A stretch of 64,000 nt of DNA, from the NCBI RefSeq assembly GCF_000340215.1, contig NW_006921538.1, positions 2,108,001 through 2,172,000 of the forward strand, read 5' to 3'. This stretch comes from Pseudocercospora fijiensis CIRAD86. Its lineage: Eukaryota > Ascomycota > Dothideomycetes > Mycosphaerellales > Mycosphaerellaceae. Below the pieces are notes generated by a model, which worked only from the letters and a program-made list of their open reading frames with translations, made no database searches and was not told the origin of the DNA. The translations under genes were made by a program, and so were the position numbers. The stretch's first letter is position 1. Every line of letters begins with the position of its first letter. Of the stretch, positions 1 to 14,321 are shown one piece after another.

Positions 1-3000
1 GGTATAGTAACAGCCCTGCTAGTGCACCTATCCTATTCGTACTAAAGAAGGATAGTAGCCTACGCCTATATATCGACTATCGAGGGCTTAATGCTATTAC
101 TATTAAAGACCGCTGTCTACTCCCTCTTATTAATAAGACCCTCGATCGCCTTTCTAGGGCCTACTTCTATACTATACTAGATATTAAGGATGCGTACTAT
201 CGTATCTGCATTCGTAAGGGCGACAAATAGAAGACGGCCTTCTGTACTCGCTATAGCTGTTTCGAGTACTTAGTTATGCTATTCGGCTTAGCTAATGCCC
301 CTATAACATTCTAGTTCTATATTAATCGGGCCCTTTCGGGCCTATTAGACTATCTCTATATAGTTTACCTAGATAATATCCTAGTTTACACACATTTACC
401 TAATATTGCAGAATACTAGGCCGTAGTACGTAAGGTCCTCGACCGCCTACGAGCCTATAGACTATATTGCAAACCTTCTAAATATACCTTTACTGCTAAA
501 GAGGTATTATTCCTTAGCTTCCTCGTGTTAACCGAGGGTATTAAGGCTAATCCTAACCGGATTAAAACAATTACTAAATAGCCTGTTCCTACGTCTATTA
601 AGGAGCTTTAATTATTCCTAGGTTTTGCTAACTTCTACCGTCGGTTTATTAAGGGTTATTCGAGGCATGTAATACTACTAACTAAGCTTACTAAAACTAA
701 GGCTAACCCGACTAGAGAGTTTAGATAGACTAATAAAACACAAGCCGCTTTTAACGGTCTAAAGTAACGCTTTACTAAAGTCCCCTTATTATACTATTTT
801 ATACTAAGCAAGCAGATCCGTATTAAGACTAACGCTTTACAGTTCGCTATATCGGCTATTATGTTATAGCAATTAGATAAGGACAATTACTAATTTACTA
901 GCACCTAATTGCCTTCTTTTTACGGAAGATAATCGATATAGAGCGTCGATACGAGACCTACGAGCAAGAGCTCTTAGCAATCGTAGAAGCCTTTAAGTAT
1001 TAGCGCTACTATCTCGATAGTGCTTAGTATACGATTTAGGTCTATACGGACTATAACAACCTACGTAGAATTACGAAGGTTACTAGGGTTATAGGTCGAT
1101 AGGCTAGATAGGCCGTCTACCTCGCTAGGTTCGATTTTAATATACTATATCGGCTAGGCGTAAGTAACCCTACTAATAGCCTATCGAGGCGACCTAATTA
1201 CGATAGCAAGACTTAGTATATTAATTTATTATTTCTAACCCTATAGTATAAGATTACTATAGCCTGTATTGTTAATAAGCAAGCGTAGGATAAGCGGACT
1301 TCTAGACCCTGTAGTAGTAACAAATACTATAGCGGAGTTGTCGTTCTTCTAGTGCGCGTTAGAAAGGACGTAGATCGCTCGAGCTATAATAACTCGATTA
1401 AAGACATTGCTATCTATAGTAATAGCCTATATAGCGACAGCACTATAGAAGAGGTTATAGTAGTTCCGGCTACTAGTACTATTAGATATATATAATGCGT
1501 ACCTCGTTCGATAGTACGGGTGCTATTAAATAACCTTGCAAATAGGGATAGTTAATCGTTTATAGATAAGCTATTGCGTGCTTAGTAGAGGGACGCCTTT
1601 GCTATCGAGCGTATTAATAGGCTTGTAAGTAGACGGGCGACTCGATCTAGTAAGAGTAACAATAATTAGTCGATCGACGACAAGGGTTACTTAAAGTTTA
1701 AGGGCAGATACTATGTCCCCGCTAAACAATCGATTAGACAAGAGCTTTTAAAGAGGCACTATAATAGTAAGCTCGATAGTTACTATAGTATAGAGAGGTC
1801 GCACGAGCTACTATCGCGTATATACTACTAGCTAAATAGTAAGCGGTATATAAAGGAGTATATATAGACCTATACAGTATGCTAGCGAGTTAAAGCACCG
1901 AAGCACTTGCCGTTCGGCGAGTTGTCTTCGCTCCCGGTTCTAAAGAAGCTATTTGCTAAGCTAATAATAGACTTTATTATAGACCTTCCTCCTACTAAGC
2001 GTAGGGGCAGCAAGGATGTATATAATGCTATCCTTATTATAGTAGATCGATTTACTAAAGGCGCTCGATATATCCCGGTACGCAAGGATTGGACTACTAT
2101 TAATATAGCAGAGGCGCTATAGACTAACATCTTCTATACCTATTAGGGAACCCCTAAGGGGATAGTATCCGATCGTAGATCGATACTAACATCTTACTAT
2201 TAGAGCGAGATTTGCTTATAGCTAAGACTAAAGCATCGGCTATCGATAGCCTTCTATCTATAGACTAACGGTCAAATAGAGAGGCAGAATGCTACCCTAT
2301 AGCAGTACCTGCGCAGCTATATTAATAAGAACCCCGAGGATTAGGTCAATCTCCTATAGCCTATAGAATTCGTATATAATAATAGCGTACACTTATCTAC
2401 TAAGGTTTTACTATATATAGCTATAATAGGCTAAAACGCTACTCTACTACAAGATCTATTTACCTCGCTCGAGGCCGAGCGTAAGGAAAGGGAAGCGCGT
2501 TAAGTACTAGAGATACTAGCGGCAATAGAACGTATCTAGAAGATACGGGAGATCTATACTAAGATAGTTAAGAAGCTAACAAAGGCTTAAGAGTACTAAA
2601 AGACCTACTACGATAAGCGCTATATACTAATAACCTTTAAACAAGGCGATATAGTTATGCTAAGCACTAAGAACCTCTATATCCGCAAACACCTATTACC
2701 TAATAGTAAAACAAGGCCTAAGCTCGCACTAAGATACATTAGCCTATTTCGCATCCGAGAACCGAAGAGTAATAGCTAGGCCTACTAGTTATAGCTTCTA
2801 CCCTATTACACTATCTATAACACCTTCTATATCTCCCTCCTTAAACTATACTACTAGCGCGAAGGCGATAAAGCGCCTGCTAAGTTAGAAGAAGTCTTAG
2901 CTAATAGTAAAGAGCTATAGTCTATAGAACGTATTCTAAAGTATTAGACTAGGTAGGGCGAGAAGGAGTACCTATTAAGATAGCAAGGCTATCTACCTAA

Positions 3001-3102
3001 ATAGGACTTATAGGAAGCTAAAGCCTCTTTTAAAGACATAACTGAGTTATTAGATAAGTATTGGACTAGCGTAAAGAACAAGAAGAAGGCTAAAAGCTCG
3101 TA
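1..3102 (+). mobile_element. RIP-inactivated Ty3/gypsy retrotransposon, pol region (5' end cut by window)
   Basis: A degenerate pol is readable on the plus strand. The reverse transcriptase starts in the frame of base 3 (VLKKD, LYIDYRGLNAI, LDIKDAYYRI, YLDN at the catalytic box) and runs to about 880. After a frame change, RNase H follows (YEQELLAIVEAFK, about 950-1,010), then integrase (zinc-binding part about 1,750-1,860, core about 1,907-2,330 with FIIDLPPTKR and VDRFTKGARYIP). Near 2,880-3,060 there is a chromodomain-like tail. Dozens of in-frame TAG codons sit where family members have Trp or Gln, as CpA to TpA mutation on either strand predicts. TpA is extremely common and CpA/TpG scarce, while CpG survives. 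The second Asp of the RT box reads Asn. It cannot encode a working protein. No LTR pair was found, and the 5' part lies outside the window. Confidence 0.9.
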
Positions 3103-4400
3103 ATGTTACTAAGGCCTAGAACTAATGCTACCCCCGGGGTGCTATTAGCTAACTAATTAGAGGCCGGCAAACTAGGACAATAAGACTATACTACTATAGT
3201 AAACGCGCACCGAGCATTAACAAACGCGCTATAATGCGTTAACTAATCGCCTACTCTTTTAAGGACTCTACCTCTTTACTAACGCACCCTATAGGTCCCC
3301 CTCTTATTCCTTTATTCTGTCGAGGCCTCGAGGCCTAGGCAATCGGCGAGGGCGGCGCGGCCGGCGCGGCTATGTTAGTAACAGTGTTGCGGAGTGTGTT
3401 ATTAGTTAAAGAAGAAGATTGAAAGCGAGGTAAAGTTAGCGCTAAGACGACTAGCGCCGCTATTATTAATACTACTTGCTATTGTCGCTGCACTTGCGAA
3501 GACAACCTTACCTATACTACGGCCTAAGGCCGGAAGCGCGCTATACTAATCAAGTTAAAAGAATAGCTATATCAAAGGTTTAATTAAAACTTTAAGGCTA
3601 AGTTAAAACTTTAAGCCGCTTAAAAGATTGAGCGACTAATAGACTAATTAAAGGCAAAACTATAGAGCTAAGCTAGCCGGGGTCGATCTTACGGACAATA
3701 GGTTACTCCTCGATCTATCTAACCCTTTAAGCGAGGCGAACCTCTACTACTGCACTTATAATAGCCTTTACCTATAGAAACTAGACAAGCTGTGTTTTTT
3801 AAAAGATAAGATAAGATTAACAATTAAAGGCTACTAAACCTAACTAATTAGGGCTAGCGAAACTACGAACAATAATAGCCCTCGTAATAATAAGAACAAC
3901 CCTCGGAAGCGGACATAGCTAGGTCTTTTAAGAGTAGACGCAAAGAACTCGGTACGACATTACTTAGAGCGGAGGCAGTGCTACAATACCTCGTATACCT
4001 ATCTATTATAGTAGGGAAGGTGCGCTCGTATTGTAATTAGTCGATAGTCCTTAATTCTTATAGCTTTATGCCCCTTTACTTTATTGTATATAAGGATATC
4101 GCAGTTAGAGTTAGACATTGTATTGTATTAGAGGTAAGGTTTGATATAGTTACATAATTAGGTAGTTAAGTGTTTAATTTAGCGCAGGCTAAGCAGCTTA
4201 TTAGACTTGCTAAGTTAGCGGCAATAGAGGTCGTAGAATATAGACAGGCTACGAGGGCGCGGCCTTTAGAAGGGAAGCGTATATTAGAGGCTATACGTAA
4301 TTGGTATGTAACTAGCTCGAGTAAAGCTAGGGTCTTAGTGCCTTAGGCAGGGCTTGGCGCTTGGCGTTGGGCTAACTAGCCTGCCTTCCTCCTTCTCCTC
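3103..4400. repeat. RIP-mutated repeat DNA, family not assigned
   Basis: The same TpA-rich, CpA-poor composition continues with no open frame. Short protein-like runs can be read on the plus strand (about 3,930-4,140), but I cannot assign them to a family. A GC-rich island at about 3,317-3,375 stands out; it contains a perfect 14-bp palindrome (3,323-3,336) and has almost no CpA, so RIP had little to mutate there. This stretch may be the 3' part or LTR of the upstream gypsy element, or a separate nested insertion. Confidence 0.6.
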
Positions 4401-6050
4401 CTAGTTCTCTATCGAATACTACTCGTACCTACTACTACCCTATCTACCTGCTAATATACCCTTCTCATACAAAGGTCTAAAGGGTAATCGAGCGCTTCCG
4501 AGCTAGCGAATACTAGTCTAAACTCGCCTACTATTAGAACTTTAAAATCTCCTATATAACCTTTAATAACTAAGTCCGTAGCCTCTATAGTAGCTTAGTA
4601 TAGTATAGAGAGGGCTAGAAGGGACTAAATAGTATATAAAGAGCTACTCTAAAAGAGATAGTGCTAAGAACAATCGGAATAGGGTTTCTACTAAAGTATA
4701 AGACTATTTAAGGGTAGGTAGAGTAGATACTTACTATAGACCTAGATTATAACCCTCTTATAATACCTCTTATAGGCGTCTACTAGTAACTAGCTAGCTC
4801 GTTTTATTAGGTAAAACGATAACCTACGACTTTAGTAGACTACTATAGTAGACTACTACCGCCGTAGCGTTACTAATAATCTAGAGATATTAATTAAATA
4901 CTTTAAGAAGCTAGAGAATACGACAAAAGAGTATAATATTATAGTTAAAGATATAGCTAACCCTAAAGAAGCCGGATACCTTACTAGTTACTACGAGCGT
5001 TACGCGTAACTTCTATATCGTTATTTATACGCGTAAAACTAAGTCTACCTTTATATAATAACCTAGCGGTCGTAAGTAGATAATAACTATTAAAGCTACC
5101 TAAGCCGATAGTTATTATATACCTCTATTCTTTGTATTTAAGGCGAGATAGGTTACTAAAGCGTTATAACGGCAATTCTAGCGCTAATTCTAGTATATAG
5201 GTACTAGCTTTGCTATAAATAATAATAGCTAGTCTAATGCTAAGTTTGCCGCTTAATAGATATAGTATTATAATATCCGTTACCCTCTAAGTAAAGAAGG
5301 CAAATAGCGGTTACTAATAATAGACGGTTACGATAGTTACAAGTTATTTAGTTTCCTATAGTATGCCTTAGCTAATCGTATACAATACTTATACCTTCTA
5401 AGCTATTTAACCGCTTGCTACTAACCGTTAGATTATAGCGTATTTAGACCTTACAAACTAGCCTATTTAAGCTAGTTAATATAGCGCTATACTGATTGTA
5501 GCCTAGTAGCCGTTACTAGGACTAGCTTCTTAGAAATCTGCTCTAGCCTATACGAAGAAGTCTTTATACCTAAGATTATAGCGAAAGCCTTTATAGGGAT
5601 AGGTATAGTGCCAGTTAACGTAGAGCGAGTAGTTAGTAAGCTTCTACGGTCCTTTCGGCCTATAATACCTCTACTACTACGATAGTAAGAAGGGGTAGAA
5701 TCGTTACTAGTTAATATACTACTAGTAGTAAGAGACTAAGAATACTAGTTATAGGTCTACTACTAACGCTACGAAGGCTACTACTATAAGAACTCTACTA
5801 GCAACCGGTTATACTAGTAAAGCGCCTCCTATTTAGTAGCAATCCTTCTATACTAATAAGCTATAAGCGACTAGGGACAATAGCTAAGAAGGTAGACTTC
5901 TAGGGCTTGCAATCTACCTCTAGCAACCTCGGGTATACTTACCTACCTTATACCTACGGCCTACGGCTAGCTATCTATAGTACTAGCAAACGAGTAGCTA
6001 ATAAGTTTAAGAAGACAGCTAAGGCGGCTTAGGTACTCGTACTACTCGAA
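4400..6050 (+). mobile_element. RIP-inactivated pogo/Fot1-type DNA transposon (DDE transposase remnant)
   Basis: One plus-strand frame, interrupted by many stops, keeps the signature of a DDE_1 transposase. Around 5,310-5,345 it reads LLIIDGYDSY, where the family has a conserved DGH-S motif. Near 5,430-5,460 it reads PLDYSVFRPYKLAY, matching the family's proline-leucine-aspartate and FxPxK block. Helical sequence like the family C-terminus follows to about 5,680. The region before, about 5,030-5,140, fits the segment around the first catalytic Asp. Stops are again mostly TAG. Terminal inverted repeats were not identified, so the ends are approximate. Confidence 0.7.
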
Positions 6051-6418
6051 GTCCTCCTTATATAGGCTAAGTCGAAGTGTAGGCAAACCTAGTTATAAGT
6101 AGCCGGCTAGTAGAGCTATAATAATACTTATAATCCGATATTACTTAGAGTTAGGCTTAGCTAGCCCCTATCTAGGCTTGAAGTAACTTAGAAATTAGAA
6201 TAGGTATTATTCCCCGGCCTCCTTTGTCTCTTTTCGGAAGAAGAAGCCCTTAAATATCTTAGATAGGTACTTCCGGATAAGTAATCGTATAATATAAAGG
6301 GCTAGATATTCTAGACAATTACTAACTTATAGTATACTATCTAAAAAGCGTTAAATATCGAGATTCTTTACTTATAGCCCGATATTGCTTATTCGGAACT
6401 TGCCTATACCCGGGTTTG
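6051..6418. repeat. End of the RIP-mutated block
   Basis: TpA-rich sequence with no gene. Composition changes abruptly at about 6,418, where normal-looking DNA with ordinary CpA/TpG frequency begins, so this is the edge of the transposon cluster. No inverted repeat or target duplication could be placed at the boundary. Confidence 0.6.
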
Positions 6419-7801
6419 ACTGTAGAGTGTAGGGCTCATCAAGAAGAGAAAGAAAATCCGGCGAAATGGGTTGATCGCCGAAAAAGCCCGAATCCTGCTA
6501 AAAATAGACGCCCAGAACACCTTGTGATGTCGAGTGCTTCTTGGCCTTTGACCGTCTCTCTCTCTCTCCATTTTTTCACTTGGACACTCGCCCCACTGCT
6601 GCGCGCAGCTCCATTCCATCATCTGTAATCACCGGCTCCACGGTCGATCAGCGCCGGATGGCATCATCTTCGTATCGAGCATATCCTGAGCAGGTCACCA
6701 GGGAATGGCTTTCTGCATTGCGAGCCTGTGCTCCTCAGAGTACCTAAGCGCGACAACACAAAAGCGACCGGGTGTACGGAGAGCGAGATTGATGACGAGT
6801 TTCCCTCCCATTCCTGTCGATTCGCGAACGTGAACTCGGCGCGGCGCGGCGGATGTTGCGATGGCAGGCTATAGAGCAAATCAAGGCCTAGATGGTTAGA
6901 CTGTCCGGGAGGATATCCTGATGCTCTCATCAGAACTCGAGCAGAAGATATGGGCGATGTTGAAAAGTCCGGGCGGAAATACTGCGTCCGGCATTGTTGT
7001 CGTGGGTTCAAGAGCACGGCGAGGACTGGCCCTTGACCCGCGACGTGTCGGTGTTCATGGAAACCACAAGCTCGATCTCTTTGAATGACATGAGGATAAC
7101 ACTACTGGGTGTCCGTCTTCGACCAACAGGAATGGGCATGCCGTGACGGTGTGACCTCTTTCAGGACCTGCACACGGTCAAGCTTTCGCGCAGATGCCTT
7201 TGAAATGTGCCGCCGCCGAAGCTGTGTGGCGTTCCTCATGTCTCACGATGTTCTCTGCCCGATTCTTTAAGCACAAAATCTCACATTGCGGGCTTTTGGA
7301 TGCTTGGATCTTGTTTGCTCCTTGTCTGGGCCACGCGGCAGTATATATCGGCCCAACCATGGCACCAAGTAGGCTCTCAGCTTTCCCAGCCGCGCTTCAG
7401 CTCTTGCCAAGATATTCACTGAATCTTATTATTCCCTTTGCACAATATCGATTAAGGCGACTGCCTGTTCAGGAGCACCAACAGGAAGCCATCATCATCA
7501 GGAGCTGAGCTTGCGGATCATGTGGCATACGAAAACGAACACAGTGAAGATTCGATCACGGCGATCTCAGACCCGAAGGCGCCAACGGCACAACGGTCGG
7601 TAAGAATAGCAACATGGCTTGAAGTGGTATGATTGTGGACTTGCCTGCGATCTCCCATTCCTTCTCAGCAGGCTGTACCCGTATCTTGAACTTCAAGTCT
7701 AAAAGGAGCGATTGTGATCCGAGGAGAATCATCATCGCTATATATTAGGTGTAGAAATCTCTTGGTCACGGTCATCGCCTTCAAATCTCCATTCCACCAT
7801 C
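6419..7801. other. Intergenic, no supported gene
   Basis: Normal-composition DNA between the transposon block and the first gene. Several short open frames exist, but they either start at GTG/TTG or show no conserved features, signal peptide or splice structure. The 3' part is the promoter of the gene starting at 7,802. Confidence 0.6.
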
Positions 7802-8445
7802 ATGCTCGGGCTCACTTTCTTCTTGGTGTCTGTCACCAGCATCGTTGCAGCGTACTCGACGGCGCCGAAAGGTTATATGGGAACACAATACGCATCGGCC
7901 GTGGAAGGGCTCACGCAAGCCGGATACAAGGCATCATGGACCATTGACAGCAAGAACTGGACGGCACTTGGGGAAGTCATGAGTAAGTGTCACACAAGAA
8001 TACGTTCGCCCGAAACCTCTGCTGACCTCGACCCTCCAACTTGCAGCAAAAGACATCTACTACGACAGCTCAAGCCTGGGAGCCTACGGAGGGAAATCAG
8101 TCGGTCTAGACGAAGTCACAGCTGCTATCAGCGCCGCCGGTAAAAACGCGAAGACCGAACACCTCGTCACAAACCTCTATGTCAAAGAGCTGCAGACTCC
8201 GACCAAGGCTAGAGTCATCACATAGTAAGCTGAATGGATCTGCGTGAATGGCTGCAAGTGCTAATTCTTGGACCAGCATTACATGGTCGCATTGGGTGGA
8301 AAGTGCATTGAAAGACATCACCAAGACTTTTAGGATCTATTACATGTGTGATGACATTTGGGTGATTCAGGATGGAGCTTGGAAAATGCAGCATAGTATT
8401 GTGCAGAATATGGGGTATAAGGCTGAGGCTCCGTACTTTGGTTGA
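7802..8445 (+). CDS. Small secreted protein, unknown function
   Basis: Three exons: 7,802-7,982, 8,047-8,224 and 8,277-8,445, giving about 175 residues. Intron 1 runs from gtaagt to ttgcag. Intron 2 (52 nt) runs from gtaagc to ccag with a gctaattc branch-like site, and both joints keep frame. The N-terminus (MLGLTFFLVSVTSIVAAYS) is a clear signal peptide, and no membrane segment follows. The mature part is fairly hydrophilic with several Trp and Tyr and a single Cys, so it is not a typical cysteine-rich effector. I do not recognise a domain. It is the gene nearest the transposon block. A role outside the cell, possibly at the host interface, is inference only. Confidence 0.7.
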
Positions 8446-9428
8446 GATATTTGCTCCTCTTGGTGTTGAAAACGAGTATGTCATAATGGACGACCATGTT
8501 ACAGACAGACAGACAACATGTGTTGACCGCCGTATCGTAATCATAACAAGCCGCTTCCTTCGATCCAGCAACCGGAAGACCGACCTAAGCACAAGCCGTT
8601 ACAGGTTAATTATTGGGGTTGGGGTTGGTGTCGTAAAATGTGCAGTGTATCGCTGTGCGAGCAATCCAAGCATCATGAAGCGGCTGCTCGTGTATTATAC
8701 TGCGTGTTATTCTCGTGACCGGTCCATTCGTGGTGTACTTATCGGCGTGAGTATTGTGAGGTCAAAATTCAGGCCTCTTGTTGGAGCCTCAGGTGTCCAA
8801 AGACCTTTACAAAGCTAAATTTGGCCAGCCAATCAGAACGCCTTCTCAGGCGCTCTACCTTCAAGCTCAAACAGCTTCACCTCCCTCCCAAAACTTCTAC
8901 ACTGACAGCGAACCGTTCGCCGCGAGACCAGGATGCGTGATGCGAGACACGCCCGTACTACACGATATGCGCCCACACACCCTTCACCACAAAAACCATT
9001 GGACGCCAGTCATGCCGACCTACAGGCGACATACGTTGGCAACATCCACGACGCAGGCTCTCATAGCATACTGCACCTTTCGTGAATTGACCTGACATCC
9101 TCCATTCACTCGTCCACGATACGTAGTTTTGCCTTCTTTCAACATTCACTTGTCCATCTCTTCACACAAGACCTTTGTTAATACTGCTTTGCTGGACAAG
9201 CACTTTCGTTAAGACAACAGACAACGCCTTTGTTTGAGCCGTTGCTTTTAATGAGACATAAAGCGCTGCGCGCACTCGAGAAATATTAAACCGTGTTTGC
9301 ACTCCACCTCTTTGACGGCAGACATTCAAAGCAGTTGCAGGCAATTGCTCACGACACTTACGACTTGACGGCCGATCACCATATTTCAACATCTATCGAC
9401 CGTTGGAGAAAACTCTTCATCCCTCCAC
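8446..9428. other. Intergenic, nothing recognised
   Basis: About 980 bp between two plus-strand genes. It holds no conserved open frame, repeat or RNA gene that I can support. The part next to 9,429 is pyrimidine-rich, as usual for a fungal promoter or leader. Confidence 0.5.
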
Positions 9429-10256
9429 ATGCACTTCCAAGAAATTTTCGAAAAAAGTCTCAACGACAACATGTACGAGACCGACGACTGCCAACCAGGC
9501 CGAGCGCCACCAGCAGAAGCCATCGACGCCAACATGGATCTCAAAAAGAAAGGCTGCCCGTCACCTCAGCCACACGTCCAAGACCATGAGCTGAGCGAGA
9601 AGAAAGACCACCCACCACGCTTCTCAACACTCTTCGGCTCGAGCCCAGCTCCAGCACCCCAGCCACCACCACGCGAATACGTTCGAGAATACTACCCCGA
9701 ACCAAAGCGACAATCCGGAGTCTTCATCCCAATGCCCCTCTTCATAATCTTCGCAATCATCCTCTTCTTCGAAAGCACGATCCTCTTCGCCTACACAGTC
9801 ATAGGTCTCTACAACAACGCTCCAAGCCGACTCTTCCCATGGGCCGGGGCTGGAATCGCAACGACTTCTGCTGTATGCGAACACAACCAAGCACCATCGA
9901 TCATCAACGCTCCAAATTTCATCGTGCCAGGACAAGGACCAGCTCATCAAGGAACGGAAATCATGACACAATTCGTCACCTTTCCTCCAACACAGAGAAG
10001 CAGCAGCACATCTTCCTCCTCGGCCGACACAGCAGCAGCCATCACGGATATCGCTGCTATCCTCGGATCTCTTGCATCGTCAACCACTTCTTCCGAGTCT
10101 CAAAGCATCGCGATCGTAACCGTGGCGCCAGAACGTAGCACCGCTACATCGATAAAATTCATCACAGAGGATGCTTCGGGTAATGTCGTTTCTGCTCAGC
10201 CGACGCCTACTGTCACTCAAACCACGTTCGTCGACCCACCGAAGTCTACTGCATAA
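9429..10256 (+). CDS. Single-pass membrane protein with Ser/Thr-rich tail, unknown
   Basis: An intronless open frame of 275 residues starting at an ATG; a second ATG at 9,471 would remove only 14 residues. Residues about 1-95 are polar and proline-rich. Residues about 98-127 (FIPMPLFIIFAIILFFESTI and following) form one strong hydrophobic segment. The last 150 residues are Ser/Thr-rich, as in glycosylated cell-surface stalks. There is no N-terminal signal peptide, so a type II orientation is possible. I recognise no domain. It converges with the membrane protein gene at 10,582. Confidence 0.65.
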   Translation: MHFQEIFEKSLNDNMYETDDCQPGRAPPAEAIDANMDLKKKGCPSPQPHVQDHELSEKKDHPPRFSTLFGSSPAPAPQPPPREYVREYYPEPKRQSGVFIPMPLFIIFAIILFFESTILFAYTVIGLYNNAPSRLFPWAGAGIATTSAVCEHNQAPSIINAPNFIVPGQGPAHQGTEIMTQFVTFPPTQRSSSTSSSSADTAAAITDIAAILGSLASSTTSSESQSIAIVTVAPERSTATSIKFITEDASGNVVSAQPTPTVTQTTFVDPPKSTA

Positions 10257-10581
10257 GATGCGAGAAATGGAGCTAATTGAAATGTACAGAGCTTGAGTCG
10301 GAACATGTAGATGGCTCAGCGATGGAGTTGGAGGGTATAGGATAGTTCCAGCGGACAGACTTGCAGCTAGCCCGGCCAATATCACGGCTTGCACAATCAT
10401 CCATTCTTCCCGTCATGCTTGTCCTTCGCATCTCTTCCACCTTCTACGGCTCACATCTAGCACATATATCTCTTTCCCTACACTCCTTCCAGAACTACTA
10501 CCTCCCCATACCCAGCCATCCACTTTCCCACATGCAATTATTTTCCCTCAACCAACATAGCTCATTCCATTTCTCACCTCC
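10257..10581. other. Convergent intergenic spacer
   Basis: 325 bp between two convergent genes, which should contain both 3' ends. The part after 10,440 is markedly C/T-rich on the plus strand, continuing the skew of the 3' end of the minus-strand gene. No terminator structure was recognised. Confidence 0.5.
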
Positions 10582-11553
10582 TCACCCAGGTAGCTCCCTA
10601 ACCTCATCCCTCCCCCCAGGCATCTCACTAACCTCCCCTCTCATCAAAAATTTCCTCTCACCAGCACGACTCCCCGCCATCTCCCCAACCTCCCTCGTAC
10701 CTTCCATTTCCGCAACCTCATATTGTGGCGCAGGACTTTGGAAACCACCAGAGCCCGGGAACTGATCACGTTTCTCAGCAGCTGTAGGAGAAGACAGATC
10801 TTGGTTCTTAGATTTCGATTTCGCCTTTTTCGATCTTCTGAGGAAGAACCATATCGCACCCCCGATAATTGCGAGCCCGGCAACTCCACCCACGACGCCG
10901 CCGGCGATGGCTCCTGTGGCTATTGGGGTCCCGCGCGGGGCTGCGGCGGCGGATACAGGGCTAGCTGTGGATGAGGTTGAGGAAACGGATGCTGTTGATG
11001 TTGTAGCGATTGAAGAAGAGGAGGAGGATGTGGCTAGTGCGACGAGCGATGTGACATCCACCGAGTATGTGGTCGCAGAAGGGTTTGCAGCAGTAAGGCT
11101 CGAATAAGTCTCATTCATCAAAAGTTGTGAAACATCAGCAATGAGATTGTCTTGTGTTGCGACGCAGACGTTGATTTGACCTATGACCTTGTCAATATTT
11201 CCCGCGTGCCTAGTATTCTTGGATTGTCGTGTAGATTAGATATATTCCTTACCACTCCGACTCGTACACCTCTCCCCACTAGTCTCACTCAAACAACACC
11301 AGCTTCCATCGCCACAAGTCTGCGTGCTTGCGGAGTCGGTACAAGAAGTAGAAAACGCGCGACATGCGTTATAATATTCTCCAGAACAACAGTAGTATTT
11401 GTCTTTTACGCTATCGTAAGCGCACATGGAGAAAGGTGCTTCGCAGCCGAAAGCGAGACCGTCGCAGCCATTGCTGGAGTTGAAGTAGAATTGTGTGTAA
11501 TCGGCGGATGTGAAGCTGACGAAGATTGTGCCTGCAATTGCTGAGAGCAGCAT
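10582..11553 (-). CDS. Cysteine-rich surface receptor-like protein, one transmembrane segment
   Basis: Two exons (11,553-11,253 and 11,180-10,582) separated by a 72-nt intron from gtaagg to catag. The splice yields SGQINVC, which keeps the cysteine pattern intact. The product is about 299 residues. It has a signal peptide (MLLSAIAGTIFVSFTSA), a cysteine-rich ectodomain (residues about 18-115) with two CC pairs (YYCCSG, WCCLS), a Ser/Thr-rich stalk, a Gly-rich transmembrane helix (AGGVVGGVAGLAIIGGAIWF), a basic stop-transfer RRSKKAKSKSK, and a charged cytoplasmic tail of about 85 residues. This layout is that of fungal Mid2/WSC-like cell-wall sensors. The specific function is not known. It lies 365 bp downstream of CYP51, in the same orientation. 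Confidence 0.75.
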
Positions 11554-11918
11554 CGTAGACTGCGACGAAAATTGGTGTTTCCCTGTTCAGGCGGAGTTCG
11601 TCGACATTTCTTCTGTTCAGCTCAACACGGACCCATACTCAGCCCTGACAAAGGATTTCTTAGCGTGTCGAGCTAAAGTGAATTGGCCAGGCGACACTGC
11701 ATATTTCGAGATTGCTTGGCACAATCCAAGCGCTTGGGAGTTGAATTGACTGGCTTAACCGCGGTGCCTTTACCGAGACAAAGGGATGCCTGTGGCTGCG
11801 TTGGTAGTGCGCTGCAGGTTGGTTCTTCTTATAGAATGTTATCGTGTGACAGATGGAGGGAAGCTGCAGATATGGATATAGTTGTCTGATTAGCATTAAC
11901 ATACTCTTACTGTGAAAT
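11554..11918. other. Spacer between CYP51 3' end and the surface-protein promoter
   Basis: 365 bp lying after the CYP51 stop and before the start of the next minus-strand gene. It must hold the CYP51 3' UTR and the promoter of the surface protein. No further gene or repeat is visible. Confidence 0.5.

Positions 11919-14321
<2,403 letters not shown>

Noticed and set aside
6664..7017. 117-codon minus-strand frame near the transposon edge
   Set aside because: It starts at GTG, with no ATG start and no recognisable feature.
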